From contig CAXTFM010000003.1 in NCBI GenBank assembly GCA_964243435.1, forward strand, positions 1 to 64,000: a DNA stretch of 64,000 nucleotides, written 5' to 3'. This document shows, piece by piece, positions 9,731-18,881 of the stretch (positions are counted from its first letter, which is position 1; the number at the start of each line of letters is the position of its first letter). Source of the DNA: RH-AL1 sp964243435. GTDB lineage: Bacteria > Pseudomonadota > Alphaproteobacteria > Rhizobiales > Beijerinckiaceae. Under the pieces are notes generated by a model. That model had not been told where the DNA came from and searched no databases. It worked only from the letters and a program-made list of their open reading frames with translations. Made by a program: the position numbers and the translations under genes.

Positions 9731-10933
9731 ATGGATCTGAACGCCCCCCTGGGGATGGAGCCGCCCCGTCCGCGCCGACGCTTCGGTCTCCTCGTCGGCT
9801 GCGTCGGCGCTGCGGGTGCGCTCGCCGGCCTCGGCGCCCTGCTCGCGACGGGCGATCCGCGCGGCGGTGATCCCTACGCGGTGGCCGTCCTGCCGGATGG
9901 GGTCAAACCGCCGGCGAACTCGCCGGCCGTGCCGGGGACCGGCCAGGCGATGGATGCGACGCCGACCGGTTCGCTCGCCGCAGCCGTCCCATCCAGCCCC
10001 TCGGTGCGCCCGCCCGGCGCGGCGGAACCGGCCGACGAGGGGTCGCTGGAGAACGGCGTCCGTGTCCACCGCGGATCGAGCGGACCCGTGACGACGGCGG
10101 CGCCGGCGCCGGCCCCGCTCGTGATCGATGTCACCCACCAGCTCGATGCCGCCCCCAAGCTTCGGAGCGGGGCGGCGGCCGGTCCCGGCGGCGGCCTCTC
10201 GGGAAGTGGCCAGGGCAGCGCACAGGGCACCAAGGCGAAGTCCCCCGACGGCCCACGCATCGCGATCTATGTCGGCGGCATGGGGCTGAGCCAGACCGCG
10301 ACGCAGACCGCCATCGACACCATGCCCGTCGGCGTGACGTTCGCTTTCCTGCCCTACGCGCCGGCCGCCACCGTCGCGGCGGCGAAGGGGAAGGGCCACG
10401 AGGTGCTTTTGCAGCTCCCCATGCAGAACACCGGGGGCGGGATGCCCGGCCCGCACGCATTGCGGCCCGACGCCTCGCCCGCGGCGCTGGCGGGCGACCT
10501 CGACTGGTCGATGAGTCGCCTCGACGGCTACACCGGTCTTGCCAACCTGCTCGGCGCCCCCGTGACGGCCAACGCCGCCGCGATGACCGCCGTGCTCAAG
10601 GCGGCGGCGGCGCGTAACCTGTTCTTCCTCGACGACGGCACGTCGAAGCGCAGCCTCGCGGCAAGCCTCGGCCCGCAGATGAACGTCGCGGTCGCGCAGG
10701 CCGATCTCGTGCTCGACGCGACGGCCGAGCCGGCTGTGGTGCGCGCCAACCTCAATACCCTCGTCGGCATCGCCCGCCGCAAGGGCCAGGCGATCGGCAT
10801 GGCGAGCGGCCTGCCCGACCATCTGCCCGCCATCGCCCGCTTCGCGTCGGACCTCGCGGCGAAGAACATCGCGCTCGTCCCCGTCAGCGCCCTTGCCCGG
10901 CACGACGCAAGTGTTGCAACAAACACGAGATGA
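9731..10933 (+). CDS. Divergent polysaccharide deacetylase family protein (YibQ/DUF610-like)
   Basis: A 400-residue protein with one N-terminal membrane segment (about 20-42), a 110-residue low-complexity Pro/Ala/Gly linker and a C-terminal divergent polysaccharide-deacetylase domain starting at GPRIAIYVGGMGLS. Other family marks are VTFAFLPYA, HEVLLQLPMQ and FFLDDGTS. The family lacks a clear catalytic demonstration; a role in the periplasm is inferred from topology and from the envC-ctpA neighbourhood, where it is usually found. Its last codons overlap the rppH start (ATGA), so the two are probably co-translated. Confidence 0.88.
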   Translation: MDLNAPLGMEPPRPRRRFGLLVGCVGAAGALAGLGALLATGDPRGGDPYAVAVLPDGVKPPANSPAVPGTGQAMDATPTGSLAAAVPSSPSVRPPGAAEPADEGSLENGVRVHRGSSGPVTTAAPAPAPLVIDVTHQLDAAPKLRSGAAAGPGGGLSGSGQGSAQGTKAKSPDGPRIAIYVGGMGLSQTATQTAIDTMPVGVTFAFLPYAPAATVAAAKGKGHEVLLQLPMQNTGGGMPGPHALRPDASPAALAGDLDWSMSRLDGYTGLANLLGAPVTANAAAMTAVLKAAAARNLFFLDDGTSKRSLAASLGPQMNVAVAQADLVLDATAEPAVVRANLNTLVGIARRKGQAIGMASGLPDHLPAIARFASDLAAKNIALVPVSALARHDASVATNTR

Positions 10934-11448
10934 GTATCGCGCCGCCCCAGGATGTCAGCCACTACCGTCCCTGCGTCGGGATCATGCTCCTCAACGCGCA
11001 GGGGCTGGTCTTCCTCGGCAAGCGCCGAATGAAGCGTCCGCTCGATCTCGCTGGCAACGGTTACCTCTGGCAGATGCCGCAGGGCGGCATCGATCCGGGC
11101 GAGCAGCCATACCAGGCGGCGTTGCGCGAGCTGACGGAGGAAACCAACGTCACCTCCGTCGAGCGGCTGGGGGAGGCGCCGGACTGGTACAGCTATGACT
11201 TGCCCACGGATGCCACCAAGAAGGCGTGGCGCGGGCGCTACCAGGGCCAGCGCCAGAAATGGTTCGCCCTGCGCTTCACCGGGCGCGAGGATGAGATCGA
11301 CGTGCTGCGCCCGGCCGGCGGGGTGAAGCCGGAGTTCGAAACCTGGCGTTGGGCGCGCATGGAGGAGTTGCCGCGCCTGGTGATCCCCTTCAAGCGCGAC
11401 GTTTACGTCAAGGTCGTCGCGGCATTCGCGCGGTTCGCCGCGTCCTGA
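10930..11448 (+). CDS. rppH: RNA 5'-pyrophosphohydrolase RppH
   Basis: RppH removes pyrophosphate from triphosphorylated mRNA 5' ends, starting RNase E-dependent decay. The 172-residue protein contains a complete Nudix box near residues 52-74 (GGIDPGE, seven residues, RELTEET) and the family motifs YLWQMPQGG, then WFALRFTG and FETWRWARMEELP. It overlaps the preceding YibQ-like gene by four bases and its 3' end overlaps the convergent RluA-family gene by 46 bases. Length and motifs fit alphaproteobacterial RppH. Confidence 0.96.
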   Translation: MSIAPPQDVSHYRPCVGIMLLNAQGLVFLGKRRMKRPLDLAGNGYLWQMPQGGIDPGEQPYQAALRELTEETNVTSVERLGEAPDWYSYDLPTDATKKAWRGRYQGQRQKWFALRFTGREDEIDVLRPAGGVKPEFETWRWARMEELPRLVIPFKRDVYVKVVAAFARFAAS

Positions 11449-12254
11449 CCGTCGACCGGCGGCGCGACCAGCGCGGCGAAGGCGCCACCCATGTGCGCCG
11501 GCAACGGCGCCTCCACCGCCACCGCGTCCTTGTTCTTGTACAACGGCACCGCCACCGCCCGCGCGTGGAGGTGGAGGGGCGCGCCGCCGCGTCCGTAGAT
11601 GGGGTCGCCGAGGATCGGCCATCCCATCGCCGCGCAATGGACGCGCAGCTGGTGCGTGCGCCCGGTCAGCGGCATCAGCGCCAGCGCGGTGCGGCCGTCG
11701 CCGCCCCGCCCGAGCACGCGCCAGCGCGTTCGCGAGGGCTGGCCGGCGGGGTCGACCTTCATCCACCAGCCGCGCGTCGCGTCGCGTCGCCCGAGCGCGA
11801 GGTCGATCAACCCTTCCTCCGCGTCCGGCGCCCCCTCGACGACCGCCCAGTACGTCTTGGCGACCTTGCCCTGCTTGAACAGCAGCCCGAGCCTTTCCAG
11901 CGCCTTGCGGTGGCGCCCGAGCACGAGGCAGCCCGACGTGTCGCGGTCGAGGCGATGCGCCAGCGCCGGGTCGCGCGGCAGGCCGAAGCGCAGCGCGCCG
12001 AACAGTTCTTCGAGGTTGGCGCCGCCGTTCGGTCCGCTCCGGGGGCCGCGGTGCACGGCGATGCCCGCCGGCTTGTCGACCACCAGCATCAGGGCGTCGC
12101 GGTACAGCAGCCGCCCGAGCAGCCCGGCCCCGTCCAGGATGTTCCGGCCCAAGGCTTCCCGGTTCTGGTCTTCCCGGTTTTGGTCTTCCCGGTTCAGGTT
12201 TTCTTGCGAAAGCTCGGGCAGCATCACGGCATCTTGGTCACGCTGCGCGCGCAT
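11403..12254 (-). CDS. RluA-family RNA pseudouridine synthase
   Basis: A 283-residue RNA pseudouridine synthase. The catalytic motif HRLDRDTSG lies near residues 100-108 with the nucleophile Asp near 103; LVVDKPAGIAVHRG and LTGRTHQLRVH are also typical. No S4 RNA-binding domain is present N-terminally. The target (23S rRNA or tRNA position) cannot be told from sequence. The N-terminal 35 residues contain a tandem NREDQ repeat coded by three 15-bp units. Later ATG/GTG codons after the repeat could be the true start. The 3' end overlaps rppH by 46 bases. Confidence 0.9.
   Translation of the reverse strand: MRAQRDQDAVMLPELSQENLNREDQNREDQNREALGRNILDGAGLLGRLLYRDALMLVVDKPAGIAVHRGPRSGPNGGANLEELFGALRFGLPRDPALAHRLDRDTSGCLVLGRHRKALERLGLLFKQGKVAKTYWAVVEGAPDAEEGLIDLALGRRDATRGWWMKVDPAGQPSRTRWRVLGRGGDGRTALALMPLTGRTHQLRVHCAAMGWPILGDPIYGRGGAPLHLHARAVAVPLYKNKDAVAVEAPLPAHMGGAFAALVAPPVDGQDAANRANAATTLT
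12156..12200. repeat. Three tandem 15-bp units in the RluA-family gene
   Basis: Units at 12156-12170, 12171-12185 and 12186-12200 all start TTCCCGGTT and differ at only one to three positions. The unit length is a multiple of three, so on the minus strand they add in-frame NREDQ-type repeats to the N-terminal part of the pseudouridine synthase. Confidence 0.85.
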
Positions 12255-12320
12255 CGTCCCGGCGCAGCTTCGCTCGGCGTCGGCTTTCCTTTATAGCTGA
12301 CCGCGATCGGAGTCCGCTCA

Positions 12321-12650
12321 TTGGGTCGCGTGTTGATATCCCGCATCGTCCTCGTGGCCTGCTGCGCCGCGCCGCTGCTCGCCGGCTGCGGCAAGAAGGG
12401 GCCGCTCGAACCGCCGCCCCTGTCGCCGCAGGCGCGCGCCCCGCAGCCCGACCCGGCGACGCTCAAGGATACGCAAACCCGGCAGCTCGAACAGATCGAC
12501 GACCCCGGCCTGATCCAGCCGCCCGACGTCGTGTACGAACAATCGGCCATCGCCAAGCTGAACTCGGCCACCAAGAACCCGGCGCGCCCGATCAACGCGC
12601 CGCCGGCGAACAAGCCCAACACCTTCTTCCTCGATCCGCTGGTCAAGTAG
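12321..12650 (+). CDS. lptM: Small lipoprotein, LptM (YifL)-like
   Basis: A 109-residue predicted lipoprotein. The signal peptide (1-22) ends in the lipobox LLAGC with the lipidated Cys at 23, followed by GKKGPLEPPP, the hallmark of the LptM/YifL family. LptM homologues assist maturation of the LPS translocon LptDE in the outer membrane. The proposed start is TTG at 12321. The C-terminal two-thirds is Pro/Asn rich without a recognised fold. It lies 25 bases before lysA, the standard alphaproteobacterial arrangement. Confidence 0.85.
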   Translation: MGRVLISRIVLVACCAAPLLAGCGKKGPLEPPPLSPQARAPQPDPATLKDTQTRQLEQIDDPGLIQPPDVVYEQSAIAKLNSATKNPARPINAPPANKPNTFFLDPLVK

Positions 12651-12675
12651 GCCGCAATCCGCTAGCGCAGCGTCC

Positions 12676-13947
12676 ATGCACCACTTCGCGCTGCGCTCCG
12701 GCGTGCTCCACGCCGAGGACGTCGACCTCGACGCCGTGGCGGACGCGGTCGGCACACCGTTCTACTGTTATTCCACGGCGACGATCCGGCGGCACTTCCG
12801 CGTGTTCCGCGATGCCTTCGCCGGCCTCGACGCGCTGGTCTGCTACGCCGTCAAGGCGAACTCCAATCAGGCGGTGCTGACGACGCTGGCGCGCGAGGGT
12901 GCCGGCATGGACGTGGTGTCGGAGGGCGAACTGCGCCGGGCGCGGGCGGCGGGGGTGCCCGGCCGGCGCATCACCTTCTCCGGCGTCGGCAAGACGGAAG
13001 CCGAAATGGCCTACGCCCTCGACCAGGGCCTCCTGTGCTTCAACGTCGAGTCGGAGGCCGAACTCGCCACCCTGTCGCGGGTCGCCGTGGAGAAAGGCGC
13101 CACCGCGCCGGTCGCGTTGCGCGTCAACCCCGACGTCGACGCCCTCACCCACGCCAAGATCTCGACCGGCAAGGCGGAGAACAAGTTCGGCATCCCGCTC
13201 GCCCGCGCGCGGCACGTTTACGCCGAGGCGGCGGCGCTGCCCGGCATCGATGTCGCCGGCATCGACATGCACATCGGCTCGCAGATCACCGACCTCCAGC
13301 CCTTCGACGACGCCTTCGCGCGGCTCGCCGGCTTCCTGGAGCAGCTCGCGGCGGACGGCCACGCCATCGCCCACCTCGACCTCGGCGGCGGCCTCGGCAT
13401 CCCCTATCATTCCGGCGAGAACCCGGACAGCTACCACCCCGAACGCTACGCGGCGGTGGTGCGGCGGCACCTCGGGCGCTTCGACGGCCGGCTGATCTTC
13501 GAGCCGGGGCGGCTCATCGTCGGCAACGCCGGCGTGCTCGTTGCCAGCGTGATCCTGGTGAAGCGCGGCGAGGCCAAGACCTTCGTGGTGATCGATGCGG
13601 CGATGAACGACCTGATCCGCCCGACGCTTTACGAGGCACACCACGAGATCGTCCCGCTTCGCGCTCCGCCGCCCGCCCGGCCGTCCCGCGTCGCCGACAT
13701 CGTCGGCCCGGTGTGCGAAACCGGCGACTACCTCGCACAGGACCGCATGCTTCCCGAACCGGAGCCGGGCGAGCGCCTCGCCGTGCTCTCCGCCGGCGCC
13801 TATGGGGCCGTGCAGGCCGGGACCTACAATACGCGCCGGCTCGTCCCGGAAGTGCTGGTCGACGGCGCGCGCTGGAGCGTCGTGAGGCCGCGCCCGAGCT
13901 ATGACGAGATGATCGCCCTCGACAAACTTCCGGCTTGGTTGCGATAA
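12676..13947 (+). CDS. lysA: Diaminopimelate decarboxylase LysA
   Basis: LysA decarboxylates meso-diaminopimelate to L-lysine, the last lysine-pathway step, using pyridoxal phosphate. The 423-residue enzyme shows the PLP lysine in CYAVKANSN (Lys about 60), HIGSQI, the phosphate-binding GGGLGI, the substrate loop around CETGDYLAQD, and the C-terminal SAGAYGAVQ. Length and order are normal for fold-type III decarboxylases. It sits between lptM and the TIGR02302 gene, an arrangement common in Hyphomicrobiales. Confidence 0.97.
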   Translation: MHHFALRSGVLHAEDVDLDAVADAVGTPFYCYSTATIRRHFRVFRDAFAGLDALVCYAVKANSNQAVLTTLAREGAGMDVVSEGELRRARAAGVPGRRITFSGVGKTEAEMAYALDQGLLCFNVESEAELATLSRVAVEKGATAPVALRVNPDVDALTHAKISTGKAENKFGIPLARARHVYAEAAALPGIDVAGIDMHIGSQITDLQPFDDAFARLAGFLEQLAADGHAIAHLDLGGGLGIPYHSGENPDSYHPERYAAVVRRHLGRFDGRLIFEPGRLIVGNAGVLVASVILVKRGEAKTFVVIDAAMNDLIRPTLYEAHHEIVPLRAPPPARPSRVADIVGPVCETGDYLAQDRMLPEPEPGERLAVLSAGAYGAVQAGTYNTRRLVPEVLVDGARWSVVRPRPSYDEMIALDKLPAWLR

Positions 13948-13993
13948 GAATGGCACGACCCGGCCTTCTCGGCGGGGTCGACCGGAGCCATCC

Positions 13994-16714
13994 TTGACCC
14001 GACCCGCTGAGCGGCCCCCGCAGAGCGCGACCGAGCGGCGCCTCCAGCGCCTCGTCGCCCTGGCGCGCGCGGCGGATCTGTGGGAGCGCCTGTGGCGCGG
14101 GCTGATCCCTCCGCTCGTCGTCGTCGGCCTGTTCCTGTGCGTGTCGTGGCTCGGGTTGTGGCTCGCCGTGCCGCACTGGGCGCGCGCGGGCGGCGTCGCC
14201 CTGTTCGCGCTGCTCCTCGCCGCGTCTTGCTTCGGCCTGCGGCGACTCGCGCCGATCGGGCGGCGCGACGCGCTGAAGCGCATCGACCGAGCCTCGGGAC
14301 TCGGCCATCGCCCGGCCTCCTCGCTCGACGACCGCCTGGCGACCGCCGGGCGCGACCCGGGGACGGACGCGCTGTGGGCGCTGCACCTGCGCCGCGCCGA
14401 GGCCGAGGTCGATCGCTTCAAGCCCGGCGCTCCTTCGCCGCGCGCGGCCGATCTCGACCGCTTCGCGCTTCGCGCCGGTGTCGTCGTCGCCTGCCTGGCC
14501 TGCGCCATCGTCGCCGGCCCGCAGCGCTACGCCCGCGTCGCCGCCGCCTTCGACGTCGGCGGCTTCGCAGCGTCCGGCGCGGGATCGCGACTCGACGCGT
14601 GGATCGATCCGCCCGCCTATACCGGCAAGGCCCCCGTGCTCCTCGACCTTGCCGCCGACGCGGCGCACGACGCCGCGCATCCGCTGCGCCTGGCCGCACC
14701 GATCGGCTCCACCCTCATCATCCGCTCGGCGGGCGACGAGGCCGCGGCCGTCGAAACCTCGGGACCGCTGCTCCCGCCGCCGCCGAAGCCGGTCGAGAAG
14801 GTCGCGGACGGCAAGACCAGCGATGGCAAGCCCGCCGACGACAAGACGGCTGACGGCAAGACGACGGGCGATGCCGCCGCCCCGGGGGAAACGCGGCTGG
14901 TGCTGCATGGCGACAGCAGGCTCGTGCTGCGCCAAGGCGGCAGCCTGCGCGGCACCTTCGACATCGCCGCGGTCCCCGACCTGCCGCCGACGATCGTGCT
15001 GCGCGAGGTACCCAAGAGCAACGCCCGCGGCTCGCTGACCCTGGCCTACACGCTCGCCGACGACTACGGGGTCGCCGGCGCAGAGGCCGTGTTCGCCCAT
15101 CCCAAGCTCGACGGCGAAGCGGTCGCCGGGCCCTCCCTCGTTGATCCGCCGAAGGTCCAGCTTTCCCTGCCGGGCGTGACTCACGGCATCGGCGACGCCG
15201 ACACCACGGCCGACCTGTCGGACCACCCCTGGGCCGGCGCACGGGTAAGCATGGTGCTCGTCGCCCGCGACGAGGGCGGCAACGAGGGCAGGAGCGAGCC
15301 GGTCGAGATCGTGCTGCCGCAGAAGCCGTTCGGCAATCCGCTCGCCCGCGCCCTCGTCGAGCAGCGCCGCCTGCTCGTGCTCGACCCCGGACGCCGGGCG
15401 AGCGTCGCCGCGGCACTCGACGCGCTGATGCTCGAGCCCGACGGCTTCGGCACGAGCAAGGGCGTCTACCTCGGGCTGCGCTACGCCGCCGACGCGCTGG
15501 CGCGGGCGCAGGCCAAACCTGACCTCGTCGCGGTGGCGGACTTCCTGTGGGGCATGGCGCTGCAGATCGAGAACGGCGACCTCAGCGATGCCGAGCGCGC
15601 CCTGCGCAATGCCGAGAAGGAGCTGCGCGACGCCATCGAGCGCCGCGCGCCCGACGAGGACATCCAGACGCTGACGCAAAACCTCCAGGCGGCGATGGAC
15701 CGGTTCCTCAAGGAGCTGGCCGAGCAGGACGCCAAGGGGGACGGGCAGCGGGCGGACAACGCCCAGCCCTCCAAGGCGATCAGCCCGCGCGACCTCCAGA
15801 AGCTGATCGATCGCTTGAAGGAGCAGGCGCGCTCGGGCAACCGCGAGGAGGCCAAGCGGGCGCTGGACGAGTTGCAGGAGATTCTGGAGAACCTCAAGAC
15901 CGCCAAGCGCGGCAAGGCCGACCCGCAGGCGCGCGCCATGGCCGAGAGCCTGAACCAGCTCGACCAGATGATGCGCGACCAGCAGGAGCTGCGCGACCAG
16001 ACCTTCAAGCAGATGCAGGGCGGCGAGCAGCGCGCCGACACCGACGAGGACGGCGACGAAGAGAAGCCCGGACGCGGCCAGGGCGGGCAGGAACGGGCCG
16101 GTCAGGAACAGGGTGGCCGGGAACAGGGCGGACGCGGCCAGAACGGAAAGGGCCAGGGCGGCCAGGGCAAGCAGGGCCGGGGCGAGCCGCAGCGGGAAGG
16201 CGGGCAGGCCGGGCGAAGCCTCGACCAGCGCCAGCAGGAGCTGCATGACCGCCTCGCCGCCATCCAGAAGAAGCTGAAGGCGACGGGCCAGGGCCAGGGC
16301 GCGCTCGGCGAGGCGGGCGACGCGATGGGGGAGGCCGCCGACGCGCTGAAGAACGGCGACGGATCGAACGGCCAGGCGGTGGACGCCCAGGGCCGCGCCC
16401 TCGACGCGCTGCAGAAGGGGGCGAAGAAGCTCGCCGAGGCCATGCAGCAGCAGCAGGGCGAGGGCAACGGGCAGGCCAGCGGCGACGGCAAGGACAGCGG
16501 GCAGGAGGGCCAGGCGACGGGGGACGCGGACCCGCTCGGCCGACCGCGCGGCGGCGGCAACACCCTGCATTCGTCATCGCGCTTCGATCCGCTGGGCGTT
16601 CCGGCGGCGCAGCGCGCGCAACGGGTGCTGGAAGAGCTGCGGCGTCGCCTCGGCGACCCGGCCCGTGCGCAGGACGAGATCGACTACCTCGAACGGCTGC
16701 TGCGCTCCTATTGA
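13994..16714 (+). CDS. TIGR02302 family protein (DUF4175)
   Basis: A 906-residue membrane-anchored protein of unknown function, recognised as the TIGR02302/DUF4175 family. Two hydrophobic helices lie near 38-58 and 62-80, and a third near 155-175; the rest is predicted periplasmic. The middle has VLREVPKSNARGSLTLAYTLADDYGV, then an acidic/basic helical region. A Gln/Gly-rich low-complexity stretch occupies about 690-745. The end contains SSSRFDPLGVPAAQRAQRV and an RRRLGDPARAQ motif. The start is TTG at 13994. It follows lysA by 46 bases, so an operon is likely. The function is not known. Confidence 0.85.
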   Translation: MTRPAERPPQSATERRLQRLVALARAADLWERLWRGLIPPLVVVGLFLCVSWLGLWLAVPHWARAGGVALFALLLAASCFGLRRLAPIGRRDALKRIDRASGLGHRPASSLDDRLATAGRDPGTDALWALHLRRAEAEVDRFKPGAPSPRAADLDRFALRAGVVVACLACAIVAGPQRYARVAAAFDVGGFAASGAGSRLDAWIDPPAYTGKAPVLLDLAADAAHDAAHPLRLAAPIGSTLIIRSAGDEAAAVETSGPLLPPPPKPVEKVADGKTSDGKPADDKTADGKTTGDAAAPGETRLVLHGDSRLVLRQGGSLRGTFDIAAVPDLPPTIVLREVPKSNARGSLTLAYTLADDYGVAGAEAVFAHPKLDGEAVAGPSLVDPPKVQLSLPGVTHGIGDADTTADLSDHPWAGARVSMVLVARDEGGNEGRSEPVEIVLPQKPFGNPLARALVEQRRLLVLDPGRRASVAAALDALMLEPDGFGTSKGVYLGLRYAADALARAQAKPDLVAVADFLWGMALQIENGDLSDAERALRNAEKELRDAIERRAPDEDIQTLTQNLQAAMDRFLKELAEQDAKGDGQRADNAQPSKAISPRDLQKLIDRLKEQARSGNREEAKRALDELQEILENLKTAKRGKADPQARAMAESLNQLDQMMRDQQELRDQTFKQMQGGEQRADTDEDGDEEKPGRGQGGQERAGQEQGGREQGGRGQNGKGQGGQGKQGRGEPQREGGQAGRSLDQRQQELHDRLAAIQKKLKATGQGQGALGEAGDAMGEAADALKNGDGSNGQAVDAQGRALDALQKGAKKLAEAMQQQQGEGNGQASGDGKDSGQEGQATGDADPLGRPRGGGNTLHSSSRFDPLGVPAAQRAQRVLEELRRRLGDPARAQDEIDYLERLLRSY

Positions 16715-16792
16715 GCGGGGCGGCGCACCATCTCCGGGCAAGAGCCCGGCACCGGCGGCCCGTTTAGCCGACCGCTCTTCGAGAGGAGCGCC

Positions 16793-16999
16793 ATGTACCA
16801 CGCCACCAGCCTGCTCGTCGCGGTCGCCTGCGGCGCCGTCGCGATCGTGCTCGTCATGGGCCTGTTCAACACCTGGCGCGGCGGCGACCCGAACCTGTCG
16901 CAGCGCCTGATGCGCTGGCGCATCGGTTTGCAGTTCGTGGCCATCGTCATCATCATGAGCGTGCTGTTCGTGCGCCAATACTTCCGCCACCCCGCCTGA
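16793..16999 (+). CDS. Twin transmembrane helix small protein (HIG1-like)
   Basis: A 68-residue protein with two hydrophobic helices (about 5-23 and 45-62) separated by FNTWRGGDPNLSQRLMRWRIGLQF, the conserved loop of the alphaproteobacterial HIG1-domain small protein family. GAGAGGAGC precedes the ATG. Mitochondrial HIG1 relatives associate with respiratory complexes; a similar inner-membrane role is inferred. It lies 58 bases before the adenosyltransferase gene, a conserved pair in this group. Confidence 0.85.
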   Translation: MYHATSLLVAVACGAVAIVLVMGLFNTWRGGDPNLSQRLMRWRIGLQFVAIVIIMSVLFVRQYFRHPA

Positions 17000-17057
17000 C
17001 GCGCCGGCCTGCCCAGCCCGCGTCGCGCCGATGTTTCTTAAGGCCGGAGCTTCCACG

Positions 17058-17657
17058 ATGGTCGTCTTGAACCGCATCTACACCAAGTCCGGCGACGGCG
17101 GCACGACCGCGCTCGGCACCGGCGAACGCCGCCGCAAGGACGACCTGCGCATCGAAACCTACGGCACGGTCGACGAAACCAACAGCGTGATCGGCGTCGC
17201 GCGCCTCGCCACGGCGACGGAGCCGGCACTCGCCGCGCTCGACGCCATGCTGGCGCGCATCCAGAACGACATGTTCGACCTCGGCGCCGACCTGTGCGCG
17301 CCCGACAGCGGCAAGCCCCTGCCCTACGAACCGCTGCGCATCGTCGATGCCCAGGTCGAGCGGCTCGAAGCCGACATCGACAAGCTGAACGCCGACCTGG
17401 CGCCGTTGCGCTCCTTCGTGTTGCCCGGCGGCTCGGCGGCGGCGGCGCACCTGCACGTCGCGCGCACCGTCGCGCGCCGGGCCGAGCGCCTGCTCGTCAA
17501 CCTCAACGCGATGCCGGATGAGCCGGTCAGCCCGTCGACGCTGAAGTACCTCAACCGCCTGTCCGATCTGCTGTTCGTGGCGGCGCGCTACGCCAACCAC
17601 GCGGGAGGTGCCGCGAGCGTCGGCGACGTGCTCTGGCAACCCGGAAAGCACCGTTGA
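17058..17657 (+). CDS. PduO-type cob(I)yrinic acid a,c-diamide adenosyltransferase
   Basis: This 199-residue enzyme transfers adenosyl from ATP to reduced cobalamin, completing the 5'-deoxyadenosyl form. The PduO-type ATP-binding segment YTKSGDGGTTALGTGERRRKD is at 7-27, followed by YGTVDETNS, the RRAERL motif in the last third, and LNRLSDLLFVAAR near the end. The ATG at 17058 is preferred over 17031 because GGAG lies eight bases upstream and homologues begin MVVLNRIYT. Electron-transfer flavoprotein genes often follow in relatives but are absent here. Confidence 0.95.
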   Translation: MVVLNRIYTKSGDGGTTALGTGERRRKDDLRIETYGTVDETNSVIGVARLATATEPALAALDAMLARIQNDMFDLGADLCAPDSGKPLPYEPLRIVDAQVERLEADIDKLNADLAPLRSFVLPGGSAAAAHLHVARTVARRAERLLVNLNAMPDEPVSPSTLKYLNRLSDLLFVAARYANHAGGAASVGDVLWQPGKHR

Positions 17658-17679
17658 GCGGTGCCACCAGCCTCCTCGT

Positions 17680-18027
17680 TCAGCGTCGGGGATAGCTGAG
17701 CAGGCGGATGAGGAGCCAGACCGGCAGCACGATCGCCGCCCCGGCCGCGAGATAGGTACCGAACTCGCGCAGGGACCGGAAGCCCAGCGCGTAAAGCTGG
17801 TGCAGCAGGTCGCCGATCTCCGCGAGCACGTCGGCCGGGCTGATGTGCAGCCACATCAGCAGCGCACCGACGATGAACGAGATCACCACCAGCTTGAGGG
17901 CGACGCCGAACGGCGTGCCGCCGAGGAAGCGATGCAGGGCGGACGCGTTTTGGTCGCGCCAGCGCGCGGCCGGCGCGCTTTGCGTCCAGTAAGGCGGCGG
18001 CTCGGAGGGCGGTTGTCGGTCGGTCAC
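17680..18027 (-). CDS. DUF6460 domain-containing membrane protein
   Basis: A 115-residue protein with a Pro-rich N-terminal tail (DRQPPSEPPPYW), then GGTPFGVALKLVVISFIVGALLMWLHI and a second membrane helix LAAGAAIVLPVWLLIRLL near the C-terminus. The FLGGTP...KLVVISFIVG segment is characteristic of the alphaproteobacterial DUF6460 family, of unknown function. The start is taken as GTG at 18027, with AGG 11 bases upstream. It is convergent with the adenosyltransferase gene (22-base gap) and divergent from the DUF6134 gene. Confidence 0.75.
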   Translation of the reverse strand: MTDRQPPSEPPPYWTQSAPAARWRDQNASALHRFLGGTPFGVALKLVVISFIVGALLMWLHISPADVLAEIGDLLHQLYALGFRSLREFGTYLAAGAAIVLPVWLLIRLLSYPRR

Positions 18028-18187
18028 GGGTCGAACCTGTTCAGCCGAAGCAATGCGCGACGGCGGCCATGGATGCAACAGGATGCCTCGTTTCGGCGCC
18101 AAGGCCGGTCGCCGCAACGCTTCACAAAAGCGGCGCTTTCCCTCGCCATCCAATCGCGCTGCGGTGCGAAGCGTGAAAGGGTGTTCC

Positions 18188-18850
18188 ATGAAGGGTTTGT
18201 TCGCGGCTGGCGTGGCGATGGCCGCCTCGGTGTCGGTGCCGGCAGCGGCCGACGTCACCGCAGGGCCGGCGCACGTGCACCGCGTGTTCGACATCACGCG
18301 CGGGGGCGCGAGCATCGGCATCGACACCTTCGACGTCACGCGAAGCGGCGACACCACCAGCGTGGCGATCACCACCCACATCGCCGTCAAGATCGCCTTC
18401 GTGACCGCCTACCGCTACGACCACACCGAGACGCAAAGCTGGACGGGCAACCAGCTCGTCGCCTTCCGCTCGACCACGGACGACAACGGCCACGCGCACG
18501 CCCTGTCGGCGACCGCCACAGGCGGCAAGGTCACCTTGACGGTCGACGGCACGGCGACGGCGATGCCGAAGACCGTGATGCCGGCCAGTGTGTGGACCGC
18601 CGAGATTGCGCGACACGCACAGCTGTTCGATCCCGGCAACGGCAAGCGCATGGCGGTGCGCGGGCAGGACCTCGGCGGGGAGCGCGTGGTGCTGAACGGG
18701 GTGCCGCGCCAGCTCGACCACGTGAAGCTCAGCGGCCAGTTCGACCGCGACCTGTGGTTCGACGAGGGCGGCCTCGTCAAGATGGTGCTGCGCGGCACCG
18801 ACAACTCGGTCATCACCTCGCAGCTGCGCCAGTCCACCGCGGCGCGCTGA
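18188..18850 (+). CDS. DUF6134 family secreted protein
   Basis: A 220-residue protein with a clear signal peptide (1-21, cleaved after VPAAA). The mature part has RVFDITRGGASIGIDTFDVTRSGD, YRYDHTETQSWTGNQLVAFRSTTDDNG and FDRDLWFDEGGLVKM, a pattern seen in the DUF6134 family of periplasmic or lipid-binding-like proteins. The function is unknown. It is monocistronic and divergent from the DUF6460 gene across 160 bases. Confidence 0.75.
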   Translation: MKGLFAAGVAMAASVSVPAAADVTAGPAHVHRVFDITRGGASIGIDTFDVTRSGDTTSVAITTHIAVKIAFVTAYRYDHTETQSWTGNQLVAFRSTTDDNGHAHALSATATGGKVTLTVDGTATAMPKTVMPASVWTAEIARHAQLFDPGNGKRMAVRGQDLGGERVVLNGVPRQLDHVKLSGQFDRDLWFDEGGLVKMVLRGTDNSVITSQLRQSTAAR

Positions 18851-18881
18851 GCACGCGTGCTGCCTCGCCGCTGGGGCGGCT

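Noticed and set aside
9731..10260. A second gene in the low-complexity N-terminal half of the YibQ-like protein
   Set aside because: The region is one continuous frame with the membrane anchor and linker; alternative frames show only Pro/Ala/Arg shadows.
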